Positions 1-5,148 of a stretch of 6,007 nucleotides of DNA are shown piece after piece. Both the position numbers and the translations under genes were made by a program. The stretch covers positions 1 to 6,007 of the forward strand of contig DAOUWT010000175.1 in NCBI GenBank assembly GCA_030666985.1, read 5' to 3'. How positions within the stretch are numbered: the first letter of the stretch is position 1; each line of letters opens with the position of its first letter. The notes below the pieces were generated by a model, which had not been told where the DNA came from, did no database searches, and was given only the letters and a program-made list of their open reading frames with translations. The stretch is from Chloroflexota bacterium (GTDB lineage: Bacteria; Chloroflexota; Anaerolineae; Anaerolineales; UBA11858).

Positions 1-186
1 GGGCAACCACACAAAAGGTCAAAGAGCCACTTTTGCTTAAGAATCTTGAGGTTTTCGTCTTAGCTTTATCGAGTTCTCAAAACTCATTTTAAGGTTTTCT
101 TCGTGCCCTTTGAGTCTCGCTGTGCGTGCTTCGCATGTGGTTATTTCAGTAGAGTCATAGATATGATCTGATATCTCTGATAAACA

Positions 187-223
187 AAAAAGTCTTTCTC
201 GACCTATATGAGAAAGACTTTTT
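187..223 (-). terminator. Intrinsic terminator of the DUF4870 gene (possibly bidirectional)
   Basis: A perfect 14-bp inverted repeat pairs 187-200 with 210-223 around a 9-base loop (201-209). The arms read AAAAAGTCTTTCTC and GAGAAAGACTTTTT, so a U-run closes the stem on either strand. It lies about 22 bases past the stop codon of the minus-strand gene at 246-596, which is where that gene's terminator is expected. Because both strands give a U-tract, it could also end a plus-strand transcript entering from the left, but no plus-strand gene is supported there. Confidence 0.88.
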
Positions 224-245
224 ATAATGTGGTTGTAGTGTTGAC

Positions 246-596
246 CTACATCCAACCTTGGCCTTTGCAAAAATCTGTGAGCCAAAAGATTTCAATCTCT
301 TCGCCTTGATAAGCTTTGATGGCTGGATAGATTGTAACAAGGGGCAAGAAAATGGATAGGCAGCTTAATACAATTGTGAAGCCTAAAATTGCGCTCACAA
401 TGAATAAAACCACTGCGGCAGCCAGCGATTGAACAGCATGGTGTTTAATGAATGGACGATCCTTTTGTGGCTCCATCACGAGGGCAATAATAGCCAGTAT
501 CCAGCCAATAAATGGGAGCCAGCTCAACATTCCCCATAATTTATCATCATCAGTTAGGTCTTCTACAGGGGTTGTACCAATAATTTCTTCAGTCAT
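246..596 (-). CDS. DUF4870 family small membrane protein
   Basis: The product is 116 residues with an acidic, soluble N-terminus (about 1-18) followed by hydrophobic segments near 21-41, 58-76 and 77-95, so it should be an inner-membrane protein with about three helices. The linker after helix 1 carries RPFIKHHAVQSL (47-58), the charged F-x-x-H-x-x-Q-S element typical of DUF4870 (Tic20-like) proteins, and the N-terminal DDDKLWGMLSWLPFIG also fits that family. The family has no established biochemical role. The ATG is well supported: an AGGAGA Shine-Dalgarno sits 6 bases upstream. It is a single-gene unit with its own promoter (662-690) and terminator (187-223). Unlike the genes to the right, the region is AT-rich. 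The C-terminus (EIEIFWLTDFCKGQGWM) is a short polar tail. I am confident of the gene and family but not of its function. Confidence 0.9.
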   Translation of the reverse strand: MTEEIIGTTPVEDLTDDDKLWGMLSWLPFIGWILAIIALVMEPQKDRPFIKHHAVQSLAAAVVLFIVSAILGFTIVLSCLSIFLPLVTIYPAIKAYQGEEIEIFWLTDFCKGQGWM

Positions 597-654
597 TTTT
601 GTCTCCTTTTTCTAAGTTTATCTAATGTTGTAATCATTGCTTCAATAATTTAAC

Positions 655-683
655 AATCACTATTTTAACAAGCTTAAGTGATT
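655..683. promoter_or_regulatory. Inverted repeat over the DUF4870 promoter, candidate operator
   Basis: The perfect 7-bp half sites AATCACT (655-661) and AGTGATT (677-683) are separated by 15 bases, putting their centres 22 bp apart, about two helical turns. The repeat covers the predicted start, the -10 box and most of the spacer. That geometry suits a dimeric repressor, but no regulator is visible in the window and a 7-bp repeat can arise by chance. Confidence 0.35.
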
Positions 684-690
684 CAGTCAA
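662..690 (-). promoter_or_regulatory. Sigma70 promoter of the DUF4870 gene
   Basis: On the minus strand a -35 box TTGACT (685-690) and a -10 box TAAAAT (662-667) are separated by exactly 17 bases. This predicts a start near 655 and a 5' untranslated region of about 58 bases leading to the AGGAGA ribosome site. The boxes match the consensus at 5/6 each. Confidence 0.8.
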
Positions 691-703
691 TTTGGTTGGG
701 ACG

Positions 704-738
704 CAGCGAACAGCGAACAGTGAGCAGTATTCAGTTTC
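704..738 (+). repeat. Heptamer tandem repeat, CAGYGAA-like
   Basis: Five consecutive 7-bp units can be read: CAGCGAA (704-710), CAGCGAA (711-717), CAGTGAG (718-724), CAGTATT (725-731) and CAGTTTC (732-738). The first two are identical and the rest decay, with only CAG kept throughout. It lies between the divergent DUF4870 and rnpB promoters and does not overlap either core promoter. It resembles the short tandemly repeated repetitive sequences known in cyanobacteria and seen in other repeat-rich bacteria. Confidence 0.7.
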
Positions 739-781
739 CCGGTGCCTATTCTAAGACCCCCTACAAAGAATACCTCGAACA

Positions 782-790
782 TGATATGAT
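782..790 (+). promoter_or_regulatory. Extended -10 promoter of rnpB
   Basis: TATGAT at 785-790 is preceded by TG plus one base (782-784), giving an extended -10. A start 7 bases downstream falls at 797, exactly the first base of the P1 helix of the RNase P RNA. The -35 region (TACAAA, 762-767) is weak, as expected for an extended -10 promoter. Confidence 0.7.
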
Positions 791-796
791 GACATC

Positions 797-1272
797 CCCC
801 AGGTTGGCCGGGTGATTGCGGCTCTGCGCGCAAGCGCGGGGTCGAGGAAAGTCCGCACTCCCCAGGGCACGATGCCGGATAACGTCCGGGGCGGAGAGAT
901 CTGCCGGATCGGGCCACAGAAAATGACAGCCGGAATCAGGTGATCAGGGACCAGGGACTAGGCAACTAGTTTCAAAGACTTGAGGCCTAAGGCCGGTGAT
1001 GGTGAAAAGGTGGTGTAAGAGACCACCGGCGCGGGTGGCAACATCCGCGGCCAGGCAACCCCCATCGGGAGCAAGGCCAAGCAGGAATGAACTCCTTCGG
1101 GAGGGGAGGCTGCTCGTCTCCCTCGAATTCCAGGTAGGCTGCACCGAGGTGGGCAGAGATGTCCATCCCAGACAGATAATCACCCCGTTCATAATGAGGG
1201 AGGAGGCTGGGCCCGCGGGCCTGGTGTAAACCTCAAGAACGGACAGAATGCGGCTTATAGGCTGACCTGGGG
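797..1272 (+). ncRNA. rnpB: RNase P RNA, bacterial class A-like
   Basis: This is the catalytic RNA of ribonuclease P, which matures tRNA 5' ends. The ends are set by a 13-bp P1 helix pairing 797-809 with 1260-1272 (two G-U pairs). The 5' strand of P4 is the hallmark GAGGAAAGTCC (844-854), and its 3' partner is ACAGAATGCGGCTTATAG (1243-1260). Between them are the P12 hairpin GGTGGT...ACCACC with its GTAAGAG loop, the conserved GAGCAAGGCCAAGCAGG stretch, and AGGTAGGCTGC (1132-1142), whose GGT (1133-1135) is the element that pairs with the tRNA CCA end. At about 476 bases it is longer than the usual ~350-420 for this class. Part of the extra length is a repeat-containing arm at 932-990. There is no clear intrinsic terminator downstream (1273-1332), so the 3' end is probably made by processing. 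The open frames on both strands here are chance. Confidence 0.96.
932..970 (+). repeat. GGGANYA-type short repeats inside rnpB, ending in a GCAA hairpin
   Basis: GG-initiated 7-8 bp units follow one another: GGAATCA (932-938), GGTGATCA (939-946), GGGACCA (947-953), GGGACTA (954-960). The last unit forms the left arm of a small hairpin, ACTAG (957-961) / CTAGT (966-970), with a GCAA tetraloop. The tract lies between the CCGG elements at 930-933 and 993-996, which can pair to enclose it as one peripheral arm. By position this is the P8-P9 region, before the P10-P12 element. The units resemble the octamer array in hsdS at 5157-5217. Confidence 0.6.
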
Positions 1273-1332
1273 AACGTTTTGCAATAAATTCATTCCAATA
1301 CTTTTTCTATAAATACGCTATAAGGAAACATT

Positions 1333-1464
1333 ATGCCAAAGACTTACACCTTTCACGTTTCATTGCCCGGAACAGGGCGGGCCTGGCGCAAGATTGAAAT
1401 GCTCGCCTGTCCCAAGGTGATAGAAAGCGTGGGAAATGGGAAAGTTATTAATCACGGCCCCTAA
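1333..1464 (+). pseudogene. Truncated pRiA4b ORF-3-like protein, N-terminal remnant
   Basis: A 43-codon frame opens with ATG at 1333, with AAGGAA (1322-1327) as a ribosome site, and stops at TAA 1462-1464. Its first ~23 residues (MPKTYTFHVSLPGTGRAWRK and following IEM) look like the N-terminal strand of plasmid pRiA4b ORF-3-like proteins, where a Y-x-F-x-V-x-L start leads to a W-R-R/K-I element. Those proteins usually run well over 100 residues. Here the family likeness ends after about residue 23, and the rest (LACPKVIESVGNGKVINHGP) looks unrelated. The best reading is a gene cut by deletion, leaving its translation start and first strand. It might still make a short peptide. The family call comes from memory of the motif and has not been searched. 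Confidence 0.45.
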
Positions 1465-1516
1465 GCGTGAAACCGCGGTTGCCCATCCGGATGGATTTAT
1501 GGAGGAAATAGAGACC

Positions 1517-1522
1517 AAGGAG
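1517..1522 (+). promoter_or_regulatory. Ribosome binding site fixing the nitroreductase start
   Basis: AAGGAG lies 9 bases before the ATG at 1532. The frame stays open upstream to an ATG at 1436, but that longer start would add 32 residues without family character and would overlap the remnant gene ending at 1464. The site therefore favours 1532. Confidence 0.7.
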
Positions 1523-1531
1523 ACGACAATT

Positions 1532-2035
1532 ATGGACGCACTCGAAGTCATATTCACTCGCCGCAGCATTCGCAAGTACACGGATGATCTGGTCACCGAA
1601 GAACAGATCAAGACGCTCATGGAAGCTGGTATGAACGCCCCTTCGGCCAACAATCGCCAGCCGTGGCACTTCATTGTTGTCGACGACCGGGAGCGGCTTA
1701 ATGCTATTATGGAAGTACATCCGTATTCCAAGATGCTCGCCCAAGCCCCTCTGGCCATCGTCGTCTGCGCTGACATCACCCGCTCGGAGCGCTACTGGCA
1801 GCAGGATTGCGCCGCCGCCACCCAGAACATTCTCCTCGCCGCCCGTGCCCTGGGCTTGGGGAGCGTGTGGTTGGGAGTCTATCCCAAAGAGCAGCGGACG
1901 AAGGGGATCACTAAGATATTCAACTTACCGGAGCACATTCGCCCTCTGTGTGTCATCGCAGTCGGACATCCAGCAGAGGAAGCGGGGCGAGTCGATCACT
2001 ATGATCCTTCGAAGGTGCATCGGGATCAATGGTAG
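1532..2035 (+). CDS. Nitroreductase family FMN oxidoreductase
   Basis: The product is 167 residues, the usual length of small single-domain nitroreductases, which are homodimeric, FMN-dependent, cytosolic NAD(P)H oxidoreductases. It begins with the family signature FTRRSIRKY (8-16), whose arginines contact the FMN phosphate. Next comes NAPSANNRQPW (35-45), the classic A-P-S-x-x-N-x-Q-P-W flavin-site element. QDCAAATQNILLAARALGLGSVWLG (90-114) matches the core helix and the G-L-G-S-x-W turn, and AVGHP (143-147) is the final conserved strand. Start 1532 is chosen because of the AAGGAG site and because the protein then begins at the family's normal N-terminus. The substrate cannot be told from sequence, because members reduce nitroaromatics, quinones or unknown metabolites. 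It seems unlinked in function to rnpB and to the R-M genes. A stable hairpin follows 12 bases after the stop. Confidence 0.93.
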   Translation: MDALEVIFTRRSIRKYTDDLVTEEQIKTLMEAGMNAPSANNRQPWHFIVVDDRERLNAIMEVHPYSKMLAQAPLAIVVCADITRSERYWQQDCAAATQNILLAARALGLGSVWLGVYPKEQRTKGITKIFNLPEHIRPLCVIAVGHPAEEAGRVDHYDPSKVHRDQW

Positions 2036-2047
2036 AGTGTGCAAAGC

Positions 2048-2066
2048 GTGGGGGAAGCTCCCTCAC
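2048..2066 (+). terminator. Hairpin after the nitroreductase gene, possible terminator or 3' end stabiliser
   Basis: An uninterrupted 8-bp stem (one G-U pair) joins GTGGGGGA (2048-2055) to TCCCTCAC (2059-2066) over a 3-base loop, starting 12 bases after the stop codon. No T-run follows, so it lacks the full signature of an intrinsic terminator. It may instead protect the mRNA 3' end. Confidence 0.4.
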
Positions 2067-2129
2067 AGTATCCGGATTGGGATTGAAAAAAGCAATCACT
2101 TCAATGACGAAACAATCCCTAAAAAATTA

Positions 2130-2138
2130 TGCTATACT
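2130..2138 (+). promoter_or_regulatory. Extended -10 promoter for the hsdR leader RNA
   Basis: TATACT (2133-2138) is preceded by TG plus one base (2130-2132), a strong extended -10. A weak -35, GAAACA (2109-2114), lies 18 bases upstream. The predicted start is near 2145, just before the first leader hairpin. Confidence 0.6.
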
Positions 2139-2144
2139 AATACC

Positions 2145-2271
2145 ACCCCAACAAAAAAGCCGGGCAGCTTTCCCAAGCTCCCGGCCATGGCCAACGCGAT
2201 TAGGACGCGTGGCGACGAGAATGTAGCATTAAAAAGCCGCCCACGCAACAGAGAGGCGGTTTTTGTTTTTT
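2145..2271 (+). ncRNA. Structured leader RNA of the hsdR operon, candidate attenuator or small RNA
   Basis: From the predicted start near 2145 the RNA would form three hairpins. Hairpin 1 pairs 2159-2164 with 2180-2185 and 2166-2170 with 2175-2179, leaving C2165 bulged and TCCC as the loop. Hairpin 2 pairs 2190-2198 with 2206-2213 (A2193 bulged, loop ATTAGGA). Hairpin 3 is the terminator at 2232-2271. GCGTGGCG (2207-2214) in the right arm of hairpin 2 can instead pair with 2238-2246 (C2240 bulged). That pairing would break both hairpin 2 and the terminator, the layout of an antitermination switch. I do not recognise the RNA as a known riboswitch class. It could equally be an independent small RNA of about 125 bases ending at the terminator. 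Confidence 0.5.
2232..2271 (+). terminator. Intrinsic terminator between the leader and hsdR
   Basis: A continuous 10-bp stem pairs 2232-2241 with 2255-2264 (five G-C pairs CCGCC/GGCGG, one G-U, four A-U) around a 13-base loop. It runs into T-rich sequence ending in six Ts at 2266-2271. It is an intrinsic terminator by form. The hsdR start codon is only 30 bases beyond it, with no recognisable promoter in between. Confidence 0.82.
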
Positions 2272-2301
2272 GAAGCCCCTATCAACTCCCCGAGGTACCC
2301 C

Positions 2302-5148
2302 ATGTCCCCTCTCACCCCTGAACAAATAGCACGCCAAAAAATTGACCAACTCCTGGAGGCCGCCGGTTGGGTGGTGCAGGCCCGAGATAGGATTAACCTG
2401 GGAGCGGCTAGGGGCGTGGCGGTGGCTGAATTTCCTCTGAAAACGGGTTTTGCCGATTATTTGCTCTTTGTTGATCGGCGTCCGATTGGGGTTATTGAGG
2501 CCAAGAGGGTGGGGAAAACTTTGAGCGGAGTAGAGACGCAAACGGCTCGGTACAGCCAGGGATTGCCAAAAGCGTTCCAGGATAAGGCTTGGGGTCATCC
2601 CCTGCCATTTATGTACCAATCCACGGGGGTAGAGACATTTTTCACCAACGAGCGTGACCCAGCCCCTCGCAGCCGTCGGGTTTTTGCCTTTCACAAACCG
2701 GGTACGCTGGCCAATTGGGTAAACGCCACCCCCCAGAAAGGTTCCACCATCCCCCAAGCCGCAGACCAACGCGCGGATTACACCATCCACAAAGACACAC
2801 TGCGGGCCCGCTTGAAACAAATCCCCCCCTTGAACACTCAGGGCTTGTGGAAGGCGCAGATTGAAGCTGTCCGCAACTTGGAAAAATCCCTCGCCCAAGA
2901 CCATCCCCGCTCTCTGGTGCAAATGGCTACGGGGAGCGGCAAAACGTTTATGGCTGTGACTAGCATTTACCGGCTCATTAAATACGCTGGGGCGCGGCGT
3001 GTGCTTTTCATGGTTGACCGTACCAATTTGGGCAAGCAAGCCTATAACGAATTTGACCAATACACTACCCCCGACGATGGGCGCAAATTCACCGATCTTT
3101 ATAATGTGCAGCACATGAAATCCAACTCGCTCGATAAAGTTAGTAAAGTCACCATCACCACCGTTCAACGGCTTTATTCTATGCTTCGGGGAGAAGAAAA
3201 TTTTGACTTAGGTTTGGAAAACCGACCTTTGGGGGAGATGGCGGATGTTTTTGGCGACCACGTTCGGGAGGTGGTTTATAGTCCATATTTGCCCATCGAG
3301 TATTTTGATTTTATTTTCATCGATGAAAGCCACCGTTCCATTTACAATATCTGGCGCCAAGTGCTAGAGTATTTTGACGCTTATTTAATTGGTTTGACGG
3401 CTACCCCATCGAAACAGACTTTTGGTTTTTTTAATCAGAATTTAGTGATGGAATATCCCCGGACGCGGGCTGTGGCGGATGGCGTGAACGTGGATGGTTG
3501 GGCTTATCGAATTCGCACGCGCATTACAGAGGCGGGGAGTCACGTGGAGGCGGGTGAGGTGGTGGGTATTCGTGACCGCAAAACCCGCGCCCAGCGTTGG
3601 GAGCAGTTAGATGAAGACCTCGATTATGAGGCCTCGGCTCTCGACCGGGACGTGGTGACGCCCGACCAAATTCGCATTGTGATACGCACTTTTCGTGATA
3701 AACTTTTTACCGAGATTTTCCCCGACCGTGACGAGGTTCCCAAGACGCTGGTCTTCGCCAAGGACGATAACCACGCCGAGGAAATTGTACGTATTATTCG
3801 AGAGGAGTTTGGCAAGGGGAACAATTTTTGCCAGAAAATTACCTATAAATCGGATAGGGATACCGACGACCTGATTGCCGAGTTTCGGAATAGTTTTTGG
3901 CCCCGCATCGCCGTCTCGGTGGATATGATTGCCACTGGCACCGATGTTAAACCAATCGAAATTTTACTTTTCATGCGGAGGGTGAATTCGGCGAATTATT
4001 TTGAGCAGATGTTGGGACGGGGCACGCGCGTTATTAACGACACCGACCTCCAAGCCGTCACCCCAGGCGATCATCGCAAAAGCCATTTTGTAATTGTAGA
4101 CGCGGTTGGCGTGGTGGAACATCCCAAAATTGACGTGGGCACCATGGATCGCAAACGCTCTATCGCTTTTGATAAATTATTAGAAAAAGTAGCCTTTGGG
4201 ATGGCAGATGTGGGAGATATCTCATCCCTGGCGGTGAGGCTTTCCCGCCTGGAGGGGGAGCTGACCGTGGGGGAGCGGGCTGCTATTGTGGAGGCCAGCG
4301 GGGGAGAGTCCCCCCGGGGTTTGGCGCACTCCCTTTTGGACGCGCTGGACGCCGACCACGTTCGGGCCAGAGCCGAATCGCTGGCGGGCGGTGAATCCCC
4401 CACCCCAGAGCAAGTTGAATCCGCCCAGGCTGAGTTAATCCAAAAAGCTGTAAGGCCTTTTGATAATCCCGACCTGCGAGACTTGTTGACGAATATTAAA
4501 CGGCGCACCGAGCAGACTATTGACACTATCAGCCAGGATGAGGTGCTTGAGGCTGGTTTTAGCGCGGATGATACTGACCGCGCTCGCCAGATGGTGGATT
4601 CTTTCCGAACTTATTTGGAGGAAAACCGTTCTGAGATCACGGCCTTGCAAATCCTTTTCGAGCAGCCTTATGGCCAACGGCGTTTGAGTTTTAGGCAGAT
4701 TAAGGAGTTGGCAGAGCGTATTGAGCAGCCGCCCAACACCTGGACAACGGAAAAACTTTGGCGAGCCTATGCCCAGTTGGAGAAAGACAAAGTGCGCGGG
4801 GTTCGTGCAAAGCGCGTTCTAACAGATTTGGTTTCTCTGGTACGGCACGCCGTGGAATTAGAGGATGAGTTGGTTCCCTACCCAGAGCGGGTGGCTCAGC
4901 GTTACCAAGATTGGCTAGAGGTGCAAGAATCTGAGGGGCGCGCATTTGCTGCAGAACAGCGCTGGTGGTTAGATCGTATTGCTGAGAATATTGGGGTAAA
5001 TTTAAGTGCCCAGCCGGAAGATTTTCAGTATGGTGAGTTGTTCAACAGGGGCGGGTGGTATGCGGCGCAAAAGTTATTCGGTGGAAATTTGCCGGAGTTG
5101 TTGGAAGAATTGAATGAGACTTTAGCGGTTGTAGAGGAGAGGGCGTGA
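2302..5148 (+). CDS. hsdR: Type I restriction enzyme R subunit (EcoEI/EcoAI-like)
   Basis: The product is 948 residues, the motor and nuclease subunit of a Type I R-M complex. The N-terminal nuclease domain has D52, the E66-A67-K68 of PD-(D/E)xK, and a Q80...Y84 QxxxY motif. The SF2 translocase follows: Walker A ATGSGKT (209-215), DESH box (341-344), TATP (366-369), the motif V region ATGTDV (544-549) and motif VI QMLGRGTR (569-576). The C-terminal region (about 735-945, with ILFEQPYGQRRLSF and WTTEKLWRAYAQLEK) matches the EcoEI R C-terminal domain, pointing to the type IB-like group. All catalytic residues are present, so it should be active. It is somewhat longer than the ~800 residues I recall for EcoEI/EcoAI R. 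The start ATG 2302 has GAGG 6 bases upstream. An upstream TTG (2263) lies inside the terminator T-run and is unlikely. Its stop overlaps the start of hsdS by 4 bases, so the two are probably translationally coupled. Transcription must pass the leader terminator unless an unseen promoter exists. Confidence 0.97.
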   Translation: MSPLTPEQIARQKIDQLLEAAGWVVQARDRINLGAARGVAVAEFPLKTGFADYLLFVDRRPIGVIEAKRVGKTLSGVETQTARYSQGLPKAFQDKAWGHPLPFMYQSTGVETFFTNERDPAPRSRRVFAFHKPGTLANWVNATPQKGSTIPQAADQRADYTIHKDTLRARLKQIPPLNTQGLWKAQIEAVRNLEKSLAQDHPRSLVQMATGSGKTFMAVTSIYRLIKYAGARRVLFMVDRTNLGKQAYNEFDQYTTPDDGRKFTDLYNVQHMKSNSLDKVSKVTITTVQRLYSMLRGEENFDLGLENRPLGEMADVFGDHVREVVYSPYLPIEYFDFIFIDESHRSIYNIWRQVLEYFDAYLIGLTATPSKQTFGFFNQNLVMEYPRTRAVADGVNVDGWAYRIRTRITEAGSHVEAGEVVGIRDRKTRAQRWEQLDEDLDYEASALDRDVVTPDQIRIVIRTFRDKLFTEIFPDRDEVPKTLVFAKDDNHAEEIVRIIREEFGKGNNFCQKITYKSDRDTDDLIAEFRNSFWPRIAVSVDMIATGTDVKPIEILLFMRRVNSANYFEQMLGRGTRVINDTDLQAVTPGDHRKSHFVIVDAVGVVEHPKIDVGTMDRKRSIAFDKLLEKVAFGMADVGDISSLAVRLSRLEGELTVGERAAIVEASGGESPRGLAHSLLDALDADHVRARAESLAGGESPTPEQVESAQAELIQKAVRPFDNPDLRDLLTNIKRRTEQTIDTISQDEVLEAGFSADDTDRARQMVDSFRTYLEENRSEITALQILFEQPYGQRRLSFRQIKELAERIEQPPNTWTTEKLWRAYAQLEKDKVRGVRAKRVLTDLVSLVRHAVELEDELVPYPERVAQRYQDWLEVQESEGRAFAAEQRWWLDRIAENIGVNLSAQPEDFQYGELFNRGGWYAAQKLFGGNLPELLEELNETLAVVEERA
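5134..5139 (+). promoter_or_regulatory. Ribosome binding site for hsdS inside the end of hsdR
   Basis: GAGGAG lies 5 bases before the GTG at 5145, within the last codons of hsdR. It supports the GTG over later in-frame starts such as TTG 5226 and fits translational coupling through the GTGA overlap. Confidence 0.65.

Noticed and set aside
3..92. Open plus-strand frame entering from the window edge (about 29 codons, ending TAA at 90-92).
   Set aside because: It is too short and shows no recognisable motif. It could be the tail of a gene outside the window, but the sequence cannot decide. Nothing else in 1-186 was supported.
159..176. Small inverted repeat AGATAT / ATATCT around GATCTG.
   Set aside because: Only 6 AT-rich base pairs, with no promoter or gene nearby to give it meaning. 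It is likely chance.
700..960. The short repeat tracts considered as a CRISPR array.
   Set aside because: Units are 7-8 bp and abut directly, with no spacers and no cas genes.
996..1229. Open frame of 77 codons, with others on the opposite strand nearby.
   Set aside because: It lies wholly within the RNase P RNA, whose structure explains the sequence. It has no ribosome site or protein motif.
1436..1531. A longer start for the nitroreductase (ATG 1436).
   Set aside because: It adds 32 residues that do not fit the family and overlaps the upstream remnant, while ATG 1532 has AAGGAG 9 bases ahead and gives the usual N-terminus.
2187..2273. A 28-codon open frame in the hsdR leader (ATG 2187 to TGA 2271-2273), considered as a leader peptide.
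   Set aside because: It has no Shine-Dalgarno, reads straight through the terminator stem and T-run, and has no run of a regulatory amino acid.
2263..2301. Upstream TTG start for hsdR adding 13 residues.
   Set aside because: The TTG lies in the T-run of the terminator without a ribosome site. ATG 2302 has GAGG at the right distance.
2200..3168. Long minus-strand frame of 322 codons.
   Set aside because: It is opposite the leader and the conserved nuclease/helicase coding sequence of hsdR. Its translation shows no family and it is a shadow of hsdR codon structure.
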